DNA of 36,358 nt from Proluteimonas luteida (GCF_021191695.1 NZ_JAIWPT010000027.1:1-36358); one strand, 5' to 3'. Positions 1 through 10,866 are shown, counted from the first letter of the stretch. The notes: a model not told the origin generated them from the letters alone. Made by a program: numbers and translations.

Positions 1-126
1 GCGCTGGCTATGGACTTACAACCACGAGCGCCCGAACATGGCGCTCGGCGGCATCACGCCCATGCAGAAGCTCGCATTGGCCGCTTAGCTCCACTTTTGG
101 CGATTGCTAAAAATGGGGGGATTACC
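1..126 (+). mobile_element. right end of an IS3-family insertion sequence
   Basis: After the transposase stop at 88 there are about 38 bases (89-126) containing ATGGGGGGATTACC before a different, recognisable coding sequence (an IS1595 transposase N-terminus) begins at 127. That switch places the IS right end close to 124-127. The left end, terminal inverted repeat partner and target duplication are outside the window, so the exact boundary is inferred. Confidence 0.6.
2..88 (+). CDS. IS3-family transposase OrfB, C-terminal fragment (gene runs off the left edge)
   Basis: The frame starting at base 2 reads RWLWTYNHERPNMALGGITP and ends at a TAG at 86-88. The sequence W-x-Y-N-x-x-R-P-x-x-x-L-x-x-x-T/I-P is the typical end of the IS3-family DDE (rve) integrase, just past the catalytic glutamate region. 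Only the last 28 residues are in the window, so whether the rest is intact cannot be judged. It lies at the edge of a decayed accessory region and abuts a broken IS1595-type transposase. Confidence 0.85.
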   Translation, partial: RWLWTYNHERPNMALGGITPMQKLALAA

Positions 127-201
127 CTCGCTGCCGTAGTGCTTGAGGAACACCGGCAGCGACAGGCCCGGCTGGAACTGCACACGATTCATGGCCATCA
201 T
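127..201 (-). pseudogene. IS1595-family transposase, N-terminal fragment interrupted by the IS3 element
   Basis: On the minus strand an ATG at 201-199 opens a frame reading MMAMNRVQFQPGLSLPVFLK, followed by HYGSE. This resembles the start of ISXO2/IS1595-family transposases, which begin with M-x-x-x-Q-F-Q-x-G-L-S-L-x-x-F-L and continue into a zinc-ribbon region. The reading is cut at 127, exactly where IS3-end sequence begins. Only about 25 codons survive, so this is a dead fragment. Family assignment rests on this short stretch alone. Confidence 0.6.
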
Positions 202-286
202 CCGATCTCCAAGGGACAATGGCGCCATCCTCGGCCCCAGGCCTCTCAAGGGCTGCGACTGCGCTGAGAGATCGTGCTAATCAGGT

Positions 287-581
287 GATGCCAAGTGGAA
301 ACTGCTCGATGCAGTCCGGAACGACAGCGACACCAAGTACGGGTTGTCGCAAGCCGACTTCTACCAGCTCTACGCATATGGCCAGAAGTACTTGGGTGGC
401 TAGGGGCACCATGCTCCTAGTGTATCCGGGGACATCCCGATTCGCGGAACCACTGCCCCCTTTCGACTTCGACAACGGACTCATCCTCTACGCCCTGCCC
501 TTCGATCTCGATGCCGAGATCCAAAGCTTAGGAGTTGAAGTCTTACTTACATCGAGACTCTTAACGCAACATTCCGTGTAA
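287..581 (+). pseudogene. mcrC: McrC-like (5-methylcytosine restriction component) C-terminal remnant, frameshifted
   Basis: Codons from 287 read DAKWKLLDAVRND followed by KYGLSQADFYQLYAYGQKYL and stop at a TAG (401-403). From about 399, the +1-shifted frame continues with GTMLLVYPGTSRFAEPLPPF and then LYALPFDLDAEI. Together these match the C-terminal end of McrC, the partner of the McrB GTPase in type IV restriction. The two halves are in different frames and the N-terminal part is absent, so this is a relic. No mcrB remains in the window. The final codons to the TAA at 579-581 may not be McrC-derived. Confidence 0.75.
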
Positions 582-632
582 ACGGGGACGAACCCTCTAA
601 TTGAGTACGCCCCTCGTGGATCCAGACAGCAC

Positions 633-3059
633 CTACTTCTTTGCGACCCGATCACTGATGAAGATTGAAAATTCATCAATGGCCTCATAACCAATGGCAA
701 GAGGCGACTGCCCTAGAGCAACCTCCTCGATGCGCATGGCGTTAGAACCCATATACGTCCGACCACCAATAAGGTTTTCTTTGTATACAACTGTCACGAA
801 CGGGAAGCCAGACGGAAGAGTTAGGTCGGGATGGTAATCACCATCAGTAGAAAGAATGGGCATATTCCCATCCAAGCCAGGCGAAATTGAGATTCCGTAC
901 CCATTACCCAACACCGCAGACCTACTGCCATTGATCTGGCTCTCGAGCCTCCGAAACTCCGTGCACCCCACTTCCATCATGCACAGAGCAGCACTGTTGT
1001 CGCGCACTGCTATGAACACGTCAGGCTTGACCAAAGCACTTTCTGGCCAAGGGTAGATCCTCTTCGGCTTAATAAAAAAATCATCTGAAAGAATTTTCAT
1101 GGCGACACCATTTTCCGCCACTGAGTAGTTCGGGGTTGACTCCACTACCGGCTGCGATTCGCCAGGATAGCCACGAAGAAAAAAAGCGACGACGCTGGCT
1201 ATAACGACAGCAAGGCCGGTAAGCACATAGACCGGCAACCCGCTCTGTTTTGACCTGGACTTATCATTACCAAGGTATTTTCTTGACTCTATCGCCGCTA
1301 CAAGATCGGAAGCCCGGCTAGATTTCAACGTTGTTGAAAAGGTAATTTTGAATTTGGCCTCATTCTCTTCAAGACCAATTTTCGGTTCATCAACCCATAC
1401 CAGACCGAGATCTCCCTTTGGCGGCAAACCGGAGGCCCATGCTAGGCAGGCGCTCTCCAACGGTTGGGCGATGGTGATCCATGCGCTGGCTAAGCAAATT
1501 GTTGAGTTTGAAATTTCGGGAAGAACAAACGATTTCAGTACCCCCCCAGACGAGGGGAATGCACCGCGAACGCGCGCAACCTTGCGCGCGACTAGAATTG
1601 TCAGATCGTCTTGGCTGACCCTGTTCGCATAGTAGTGCCGTTCTGCAAAGCAGGCGTTGAGATCGGCAAAGAATTTCCTGCAGTCAGACTGGCCAACTCC
1701 GACAAGCCCCCCTTGTAGATGGGAGTGAATTTCTAGCGTCTCGAAGAATGGCGCGGTAACACCAAGGGAGAGAATAGAGAGAGCATCGTTCAGATCCTCC
1801 CTAGACTTTGTAACGTTATCCAAAAACCCAATTGACTTAGTAGCCCGTAGCTTTCCGAGATCAGGGGGATTCAATTCGGCAGACGTGGCCCAGCACCTGA
1901 GATGCCGGATCGCCATCTCGACTGCACAATGCTCCCCAAGCGCGTTCCGTGCAGCCGACATGAGGCCTTCCAGCAGGTTCTCTGGGTCGACATTGATAAG
2001 CCGAGTAAGAAAGTCCTCATGATCGAGCACAAACTTTAGAGAATCCTTGGGGGAGGACAGGACTTCGGAGAAGTATCCGTTTCCGCTGACTCTTATCTCT
2101 GCTGACCACTCGACCCAAGAAAGTGTTTCGACAGGCACAATATCGACATCCAGATCCAAAAAAATCTGGAATCTTTCTCGCAGAACCCGAATCGATTCAA
2201 TCAGTTCAACGCGATGATTATCGATCGCCTTAAATCGCTGCGATAACTCGACAACATCCCCATTTAAGGAAATACCGCCATCCTCAGCAGTTTGACTCCA
2301 CGAGCCCTCCTCATCCTCTCCATTAGAGTCGCGCTCTACTGCGATAGGTGTTGGCGAAAGAATCGGCTCATCCTGCTTCAACCAGTTCGGCAAATTCCCT
2401 ACTTCGTATTGCCCAGGAAAGAGCATGTAAGTGAAATCGCTTCTGTTTGTTTCGGCGCGCTCATGAAACATCGTATATCGCCCGGAAAAGCTGTCGAAGT
2501 CGTCGAATGGCAAGATTATCCCTGCATTCATGAGTTTATTTCTGAGCGCACACAGGGATACAGCGAGGTCATATATTTCTCGAGGAGCAGGTGGCGGTTT
2601 GCTCGAGGATCGGATCGGCAGATCTCTCATCATCAAGTTGAACCGCCTCGCGAGTAGCGGATCATTGGCAGCTTTCGCAAGATTCTCGCTTTCTTTCCGT
2701 AAGAACCAATACGCATCTCGCTCGATGGGCTTGGCTACTCCAGACACCAACTTCTCGCCGATCCCCAGCGTATCGTAGAAGAGCTCGTCTATTTTTCGCT
2801 CTCGATCCTCAACCTCCTTACGCTGGGCTTCTTCTCGCTCGAACTGTTGTTCGATACGTCGCCGTTCCCGATATGCCTCCCTCCTCTCATCCGTACGAAC
2901 TTGCTCCTGCTTTCGCCGACGCTCGCTTTCCTGTCGCTCGAGTGTGCCCGCGAGATGGCCATCCCTGGACGCCTGCGTACTACCCGTGTTCAACCAACCA
3001 AACCCAGACTCCGCGAGGATCTTGGCGCTTATGTACTCAGTGCTGGACTTGTCGCTCAT
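633..3059 (-). CDS. unknown 808-aa protein: N-terminal charged coiled coil, one membrane segment near residue 615
   Basis: I do not recognise this protein. The chosen ATG at 3059-3057 is preceded by GGGGAGTGG as ribosome-binding site; a TTG two codons upstream is the alternative. Visible features are a highly charged Arg/Glu-rich helix at about residues 38-90 (likely coiled coil), a large mixed alpha/beta central part (about 95-600), one hydrophobic segment at about 607-628 starting PVYVLTGLAVVIASVVAFFL, and a roughly 180-residue soluble tail. There is no signal peptide, Walker motif or clear nuclease motif. Base composition is visibly less GC-rich than in the housekeeping genes. It lies 74 bases beyond the end of the YgjP-like gene, on the same strand as hsdR, so it may once have been cotranscribed with a type I restriction locus. 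It is uninterrupted although its neighbours are broken. A defence or membrane-effector role is only a guess from context. Confidence 0.85.
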   Translation of the reverse strand: MSDKSSTEYISAKILAESGFGWLNTGSTQASRDGHLAGTLERQESERRRKQEQVRTDERREAYRERRRIEQQFEREEAQRKEVEDRERKIDELFYDTLGIGEKLVSGVAKPIERDAYWFLRKESENLAKAANDPLLARRFNLMMRDLPIRSSSKPPPAPREIYDLAVSLCALRNKLMNAGIILPFDDFDSFSGRYTMFHERAETNRSDFTYMLFPGQYEVGNLPNWLKQDEPILSPTPIAVERDSNGEDEEGSWSQTAEDGGISLNGDVVELSQRFKAIDNHRVELIESIRVLRERFQIFLDLDVDIVPVETLSWVEWSAEIRVSGNGYFSEVLSSPKDSLKFVLDHEDFLTRLINVDPENLLEGLMSAARNALGEHCAVEMAIRHLRCWATSAELNPPDLGKLRATKSIGFLDNVTKSREDLNDALSILSLGVTAPFFETLEIHSHLQGGLVGVGQSDCRKFFADLNACFAERHYYANRVSQDDLTILVARKVARVRGAFPSSGGVLKSFVLPEISNSTICLASAWITIAQPLESACLAWASGLPPKGDLGLVWVDEPKIGLEENEAKFKITFSTTLKSSRASDLVAAIESRKYLGNDKSRSKQSGLPVYVLTGLAVVIASVVAFFLRGYPGESQPVVESTPNYSVAENGVAMKILSDDFFIKPKRIYPWPESALVKPDVFIAVRDNSAALCMMEVGCTEFRRLESQINGSRSAVLGNGYGISISPGLDGNMPILSTDGDYHPDLTLPSGFPFVTVVYKENLIGGRTYMGSNAMRIEEVALGQSPLAIGYEAIDEFSIFISDRVAKK

Positions 3060-3133
3060 CCCCAACCACTCCCCATATTCTCCGAATCCAAGCGGATTAC
3101 CCGTTTCCTACAAGCAATGCCTAGGAAAGCCAC

Positions 3134-3833
3134 CTATAACCCCTCGACTTCCACTCCGCGCTCGACCAACCAAGCCTTGCGTCGCGCATAGTCCGGCATC
3201 GCCCGCTCTAATCGCACCCAGAACTCCGGCGTGTGATGCGGTTCGTGTAGGGTGAGCCATTTCGTGCGCAACCACGTATTCGACGATGCGTGACGGCAGC
3301 AGGATGGTCTTCCAGTGGAAGTACAGCCAGTCACTCTTGCCGCAGGAGCCCCAACGATAGCCCAGATCCTGCACCTTGACCCCAGACGGCTGCACTTCCA
3401 TCCGGGCCTGTAGCCCGTCGACGAGTCCGGCCAACCTTTCACGCGCCCGTTTGTAATACGAACGGATGAAATGTGCGCGCCCCGCACCCAGTTCATCGCA
3501 GCGCAGGCAGAAGCGACCCGCGGACAGCTTCAGCGGAACATCCTGTACATCGACCAGCTTCAGCCGATAGCTTCGTCCCAAGTAAAGGAAGCCCTCGCCA
3601 CCGACGTACTCCTTGCGCGGCATGGCCCGGCGCAGCAGCTCCTTCTCCGCCAACTTGGTGTAGATCCAGAAGCGCTTCTCCCTGACGAAGTCACGCAGGC
3701 TGGATTCAGCCACGCCGGACGGCGCACTAAGCGACAATTCGCCACCGCGCTCGACGGTAATTTGCAGGGTGCTACGGCGAACGCTGCGACGCACATGGAA
3801 TTTCGGATCATCAATGATCAGCGTGGCGCTCAT
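3134..3833 (-). pseudogene. YgjP/DUF45 (M48-like) zinc metalloprotease with a one-base frameshift
   Basis: The first part (MSATLIIDDPKFHVRRSVRR onward) reaches the zinc motif VVAHEMAH (HExxH) and then leaves the family. Shifting by one base restores LHEPHHTPEFWVRLERAMPD and a normal end at the TAA/TAG-type stop at 3134-3136. Removing one base in the GGG at 3250-3252 would give a 232-aa protein, the usual YgjP length. The RWGSCG motif before the HExxH is also typical. Its ATG overlaps the hsdR stop (ATGA at 3830-3833), indicating translational coupling. Genes of this family often accompany hsdR. Either this is a real lesion in a decaying locus or a sequencing error; the neighbouring hsdR decay favours the former. 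Confidence 0.8.
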
Positions 3834-5762
3834 GCCGCCAGTATTCCTTCGTGGTTGGCCCGGGCCTGCGCGTCGGACAGTTGGATCGGCGGTACCTTCG
3901 GGTCGATGCCCAGCGAAATCACATGGTCGTCGATCAGCTTGCGTACCTTGGCGCCCACGTCTTTGCCCAGTACCGGCGTGTCCTTGTAGCGGTTGCGGGC
4001 GCGTGTGTGGATGTAGGCCAGCTTCTTGGCGTCCTTGATGAACGGCAGGCCCTCCGGCCGCGGTAGCACCGTGTCCAGCAGGGCCATGAACGCCTTCAGC
4101 TTGACGGTGAACTCAGCACGCCGCTTCTCGTTGTCCAGCACCTGCACGCAGGCCTCGGTGTCCTCAATCGAATCAATGCCCTGCTGGCGGAACATATCGA
4201 CCGCGCGCAGATGGCGATCCTGCAGCACCCGCACTTGGTCCTTCAGGCTGCTCAGCGCACCCTCGATGTCTTCGTCCGCGTAGACCTTCAGCGCCTCGCC
4301 CAAGTGCCGGGCCACGCCGTAATAGTCCACCACGATGCCACAGGTCTTGCCGTGACCGGTGCGGTTGACCCGGGCGATGGCCTGCAGCAGTTCCGCTTCG
4401 CGGATCGGCCGGTCCAGATACATCACGCCCTCGACGGGCGCGTCGAAGCCGGTCAAGAGCATCGACTTGACGATCAAGAACGCCAGCGGATCAGCCTTCG
4501 TCGGGTCGACATGGATCAGCGGCTTCTCGAAGCGCTCGATCAGGGCATCTTGCTTCCTGCCGTCGGTCCAGCCCTTCCACGCCGGGTCGTCATTGTTGCT
4601 GCCCGAAATGATCGGCGCGAACGCGATCCCCGCCAGCAACTCGCGATAGCGCCAAGCCTGTACCGCAGCCTGCACTTTCGGCGGACGCTGGCACAACGCC
4701 TCGTCGTCCATCGCCTTGTCTTCGGCCGACAGTGCATACGCCTCGACCAGCAGGTCGTCGCGAGCTGCCTGCAACGCGCTGAAGTAGCGGATCGCGGCCA
4801 GCCGACTGTAGGCCACCACCTGGGCCTTCAGGCCATTGGGCAGAATGTGGGCTACATAGTGGCGCATGATGTCGCGCGCCTTCTCCTCGATCAGTCTGGG
4901 CGCGTCGAAAATATAGCCCTTGGTCGCATACTTCTGTTTGATCGCTTCCAGCTCTTCCTTGCTACGTTCACGAAACAGGTCTTCGAACAGCTCATCCAGG
5001 TCTGCACCTTCCTTCACCGCGCCATTGGCTGTGCGGTCCTCGTACAAGATGGGCACGATGGCGCCGTCTTCCTCGGCCTACTTGATGGTGTAGCGATCGA
5101 TGAACTCGCCGAAGATCTCGTGGGTGCGCTTCTTCTCGCCCATGATGATCGGCGTGCCGGTGAAACCGATGCGTGCACAGCTGGGCAAGCCCGCGCGAAG
5201 GTTGGCGCGCAGGCCGCCTGCCTGGGTGCGGTGCGCCTCGTCGAACAGCACCAAAATGCTCTCGTCCTCGTTCAATACCTCAAACGTCACGTCCTTCGAT
5301 TTCGCAGCGGGCTTGCCAGGCTTGTCGTCGTCGCCATCGGTCACGGCGACGTTGGGCAGGTCCTCTACTTTCAGCGGTGCGTCGTTCTCGGTATCCGGGT
5401 CGCGGTATTTCTGGATGGTGGCGAACACGAGCCCCGGCCCCTTGCGCCGGGCCAGCGCCTTCACGCCCTCGGTACTGGTAGCCACCTCCACCGCTTCTCC
5501 GGTCAGGCTGGCAGTCAGCGACAGCTGCTTCTGCAGATCCTTGCGGTCGGTGACCACGACCACCTTGAACTTCCGCTTTTGCGTGTCCGCACGCATCTTG
5601 CGCACCAGGAACACCATGGTCAGCGACTTGCCGCTGCCTTGGGTATTCCAGACGATGCCGCCGCGCTCGTCGTGTTCGCCATGCTGCGCGCGGGTCTTGC
5701 CGCTCCGGAGCCGGGCAATCGCCTTGTTCACTGCGCGGTACTGTTGGTATCGGCATACCGTC
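3830..5762 (-). pseudogene. hsdR: type I restriction enzyme R subunit (HsdR) remnant: N-terminus missing, internal amber codon
   Basis: HsdR is the ATP-dependent translocase/nuclease subunit of type I restriction. Helicase motifs are clear on the minus strand: Walker A WNTQGSGKSLTM near 5620-5650, DEAH at 5231-5242, IGFTGTPI near 5160, and motifs V-VI SMLLTGFDAPV and QAIARVNRTGHGKT near 4360-4470. A TAG at 5078-5080 interrupts the frame after DRYTIK, and the same frame resumes with AEEDGAIVPILYEDRT. Homology begins only around RYQQYRAVNKAIARL at about 5760, so the N-terminal PD-(D/E)xK nuclease domain is absent. The C-terminus stops early after IDPKVPPIQLSDAQ, shorter than usual. No hsdM or hsdS is present. 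Non-functional as restriction enzyme. Confidence 0.9.
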
Positions 5763-5789
5763 TTGATGGTCCGTCTCCGATACCACGAG
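5748..5789. repeat. inverted repeat at the truncation junction of hsdR
   Basis: GGTATCGG (5748-5755) and CCGATACC (5780-5787) form an 8-bp perfect inverted repeat about 25 bases apart, with partly matching CCGTCT/CGTCT inside. It lies exactly where HsdR homology ends, suggesting that a small repeat element or rearrangement removed the 5' part of hsdR. The family of the element is not recognised. Confidence 0.45.
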
Positions 5790-6394
5790 TAGCCAAGCCT
5801 TTTCGAGTCTTCTTGTACGCAGGCCGGACACGCTCTAGGGGAGAGATTCGGATTGGCACCCGCGCCACCCTGTGTAAGCGGCTTGGTTGATCGATTCACG
5901 GCGCTAGTCGGCCTGGCTACGGCATGAAGCATGGGTCGTTACGCCGTGGTTATCAACATAGTCAAACAGCCCAAGATCGCCACACTTGGCAAGCACCGGA
6001 AACAAGTTGCTGGAGCTGTGCCCCAGCTTCCGGAGGTCAAACCTAGAGTTAAGCCCACTAATCAACAAGATTCGAGCAAGGTGCCCCAAGCCGATTCATC
6101 GTCCCGTGCATTCACTCGCTGAAGCCGGATACTGCGTTCTGTAGCTCCTGCTCGAACTTGTCCGGGCAAGATCACAACAACCCTAAAACCGAGCGACCGT
6201 CAGCTGGGGCCGAGATTTCTGGCTTCCCGCAGCCGCACGCGCGCACCGTCAAGAACCCACCGAATTGAAGCCGGGATAGCTTTGGCCAATGCCCGCAACT
6301 CTTGCGCGTGCACTGAGCTGGCTCTCCACACCGACCTTATTGTCCTGTACTGACTTTGTTTTACCAATTCATGATGATGGCAACTGACTGGACG
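5790..6394. other. gene-poor stretch between the hsdR remnant and glmS
   Basis: No recognisable gene is seen. Minus-strand open frames of about 61 codons (5904-6089) and 43 codons (6200-6328) look weakly protein-like but have no recognisable motif or clear ribosome-binding site. This interval contains the expected Tn7-type insertion point, about 25 bases downstream of the glmS stop (near 6370), but no Tn7-like terminal repeat was found by eye. Composition is lower in GC than glmS, consistent with acquired or degraded DNA. Confidence 0.5.
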
Positions 6395-8227
<1,833 letters not shown>

Positions 8228-8378
8228 GGACGGCAGCTCCTTGGATTCAACGCACCATTCTAGCGGGCCGCTCATCCGCACCGGCCGGCGATGTTGGCCG
8301 TGATTCAGCGCCGGCGAACCGCGCGCGTCCCGCGACCGGCATCGACACGCCTCCACTCCGTCCGCCGGGCGCGCCGCT

Positions 8379-8390
8379 GTCCGCGCGGAC
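8379..8390. promoter_or_regulatory. perfect 12-bp palindrome, candidate enhancer site for the NtrC-type regulator
   Basis: GTCCGCGCGGAC is its own reverse complement. It lies about 67-78 bases upstream of the sigma-54 element, near -95 to -105 from the expected transcription start, where bacterial enhancer-binding proteins usually bind. Half-sites GTCCGC also occur at 8360-8365 and 8391-8396. The link to the regulator at 16329 is inference from spacing and symmetry. Confidence 0.4.
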
Positions 8391-8456
8391 GTCCGCGATT
8401 CGTCTGCGCAGCGTGATCGACTCCATAAATTCCTTGAATATCAATCACCTACGTTT

Positions 8457-8472
8457 TGGCACACTTTCTGCG
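8457..8472 (+). promoter_or_regulatory. sigma-54 (RpoN) -24/-12 promoter for the ABC export operon
   Basis: TGGCACACTTTCTGCG matches the consensus TGGCAC-N5-TTGC with the invariant GG and GC exactly ten bases apart; the only deviation is C for T in the -12 block. It sits 34 bases upstream of the adaptor ATG at 8506, giving a leader of about 20 bases. The operon is followed by a regulator with an intact GAFTGA-type loop, so element and activator are found together. Confidence 0.7.
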
Positions 8473-8505
8473 TGGGACTGACCATCCCCAATACCTCCAA
8501 CGCCC

Positions 8506-9825
8506 ATGTCCGCTGCGTCGCCCTCGCCCTCGCCCCGTCCCGCCGCCATTCGCGATACGTCCGGCCAGGACACCGTCCGCACCGGCAACCCGCCCGGTCG
8601 CACACGCAGAACGCGCTGGCTCATCGGCGGCGGCCTTGGACTGGCCGTGCTTGCCAGCCTGGCCTGGGTCGTCGCCGGCTGGGCCGGCGGCGCGAACTCG
8701 GTCGATGCGTCGCGGCTGCGCTTCGCCGAGGTCACGCGCGGCGATCTGGTCCGCGACATCGCGGCCGAGGGCCGGGTCATCGCGGCCAACAGCCCGACGC
8801 TGTACGCGATCTCCGGCGGTACGGTGACGCTGAAGGTCGTCGCCGGCGACCGCGTCGAGCGCGGCCAGGCGCTGGCCGAGATCGACAGCCCGGAGCTGCG
8901 CAGCAAGCTGGCGCAGGAGGAGACCACGCTGGCGAGCCTGGAGGCCGAGGCCGGGCGTGCGGCGCTCGATGCCCAGCTCAGCCACGCCGAGGCGCGCAAG
9001 GTGTTCGACCAGGCCGAGATCGAGCGCACCGCGGCCGAGCGCGACCTGCAGCGCTACCAGCGCGCGTTCGAGGGCGGCGCGGTGGCGCAGGTCGACCTGG
9101 CGCGGGCCCAGGACACGCTGCAGAAGACCGAGATCGGCGTCGCGGCCGCGCGCCAGGATCTTGCGCTGCAGGGCCAGGGTGCGGGCCTGGACACGCGCAA
9201 CAAGCAGCTGCTGGCCGAGCGCCAGCGCGCGGTCGTCACCGAGATGCGCCGCCAGGTCGACCTGCTGACCCTGCGCGCGCCGTTCGACGGCCAGGTCGGC
9301 CAGGTGCAGGCGATCCAGAGCAGCAACGTGGCGGCGAATGCGCCAGTGCTGTCGGTCGTCGACCTGTCGGTGTTCGAGGTCGAGATCAAGGTGCCCGAGA
9401 GCTTCGCCCGCGATCTCGAGATCGGGATGCCGGCCGAGATCCGCAGCGTCGGCACGCAGTATCCGGCGCAGGTGTCGGCGGTGTCGCCCGAAGTCGTCAG
9501 CGGCGAGGTCGTCGCACGGCTGCGCTTCGACGAGGGCAGCCAGCCGCCGGGATTGCGCCAGAGCCAGCGACTGTCGGCGCGGATCATGCTCGATACGCGC
9601 AAGGACGTGCTGATGGTGGCGCGCGGCCCGTTCCTGGAACAGGACGGCGGGCGCGTGGCCTACGTGCTCGACGGCAACACCGCGGTGCGCCGGCCGATCC
9701 AGGCCGGTGCCAGCAGCCTGTCGTCGGTCGAGATCGTCGAGGGCCTGCAGCCGGGCGAGCGCGTCGTCGTCTCCGGCACCGACCTGTTCGACAACGCGGA
9801 GCGCATCCGCATTTCGGGGCTGTAA
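8506..9825 (+). CDS. periplasmic adaptor (membrane-fusion protein) of a MacAB-like ABC exporter
   Basis: The 439-aa protein links an inner-membrane ABC transporter to the periplasm or an outer-membrane channel. It has an Arg-rich cytoplasmic N-terminus, one membrane anchor at about residues 38-60, the first half of a biotinyl-lipoyl-like domain (ISGGTVTLKVVAGDRVERGQ), a long alpha-helical hairpin rich in Ala/Glu/Arg at about 130-250, the second lipoyl half (LTLRAPFDGQVGQVQAIQSS), and a beta-barrel/membrane-proximal C-terminus (AYVLDGNTAVRRPIQAGASS). The ATG at 8506 lies behind a sigma-54 promoter but has only a poor Shine-Dalgarno. It is the first gene of a plus-strand operon with small protein, ATPase and four permeases. 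No TolC gene is in the window. The substrate is unknown. Confidence 0.9.
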   Translation: MSAASPSPSPRPAAIRDTSGQDTVRTGNPPGRTRRTRWLIGGGLGLAVLASLAWVVAGWAGGANSVDASRLRFAEVTRGDLVRDIAAEGRVIAANSPTLYAISGGTVTLKVVAGDRVERGQALAEIDSPELRSKLAQEETTLASLEAEAGRAALDAQLSHAEARKVFDQAEIERTAAERDLQRYQRAFEGGAVAQVDLARAQDTLQKTEIGVAAARQDLALQGQGAGLDTRNKQLLAERQRAVVTEMRRQVDLLTLRAPFDGQVGQVQAIQSSNVAANAPVLSVVDLSVFEVEIKVPESFARDLEIGMPAEIRSVGTQYPAQVSAVSPEVVSGEVVARLRFDEGSQPPGLRQSQRLSARIMLDTRKDVLMVARGPFLEQDGGRVAYVLDGNTAVRRPIQAGASSLSSVEIVEGLQPGERVVVSGTDLFDNAERIRISGL

Positions 9826-9839
9826 CCAGGAGAGCATCC

Positions 9840-10046
9840 ATGAAGACCGATTTCGATTTCCCGTTCCCGACCGCATGGACCGCCGACGACCTCACCGAGG
9901 CGGTGCCGCGACCGCTGTGGGCGCTGCTCGACTTCGAGCCGCCCGCCGACGCCCCGCCCGCAAGACGGCGCGCAACCACGACCGCAGAATTCGCGCCGCG
10001 CTATCCGGTGCGCAGCGACCTGCCGCCGCTGTTCCATATCCGCTGA
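9840..10046 (+). CDS. 68-aa small protein of unknown function in the exporter operon
   Basis: The ATG at 9840 is preceded by CCAGGAGAG, a strong ribosome-binding site, 14 bases after the adaptor stop. The product starts MKTDFDFPFPTAWTADDLTE and ends with DLPPLFHIR. It has no signal peptide, membrane segment or cysteine, is rich in proline, aromatic and charged residues, and has a disordered Ala/Pro/Arg middle. Its position between adaptor and ATPase, 38 bases before the ATPase, and its good translation signal support a real gene. It may be an accessory of the exporter or a leader-like peptide; no known family is recognised. Confidence 0.7.
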   Translation: MKTDFDFPFPTAWTADDLTEAVPRPLWALLDFEPPADAPPARRRATTTAEFAPRYPVRSDLPPLFHIR

Positions 10047-10084
10047 CTCCCCCTCCCTCTCCGCTCCAGACACAGGACATTCCC

Positions 10085-10804
<720 letters not shown>

Positions 10805-10850
10805 GACAGCGCTCGACCCACCGCCGCCGCGCGCCTGCAACAGCCCATGA

Positions 10851-10866
10851 CGGGTCGAAACCCGCC
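10851..10866 (+). repeat. REP-like element upstream of the first permease
   Basis: CGGGTCGAAACCCGCC is a variant of the CGGGTCGAGACCCG palindrome repeated at 13531-13589 and 36058-36075. From CATGACGGGT to the permease ATG at 10882 the sequence is nearly identical to the bases before the second A-type permease at 13607. Confidence 0.6.

Larger units (their letters stand above)
8228..8505. promoter_or_regulatory. divergent intergenic region between glmS and the ABC export operon
   Basis: This 278-base region must hold the glmS promoter (minus) and the control region of the export operon (plus). I see a sigma-54-type element and a 12-bp palindrome serving the plus strand, listed separately. 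I could not identify a convincing sigma-70 promoter for glmS by eye. No gene is supported inside it. Confidence 0.6.

Noticed and set aside
5851..5866. Second sigma-54-like TGGCAC sequence
   Set aside because: The GC at the -12 position is missing at the required spacing.
4211..5890. 559-codon plus-strand frame opposite hsdR
   Set aside because: Antisense of conserved helicase sequence and no recognisable protein features.
5904..6089. 61-codon minus-strand frame next to the hsdR remnant
   Set aside because: Looks mildly protein-like but has no motif, no good ribosome-binding site and lies in decayed DNA; kept only as a remark.
6360..6394. Tn7-like transposon end at the glmS downstream site
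   Set aside because: The position is right, but no TGT/ACA end with TnsB-type repeats could be seen.
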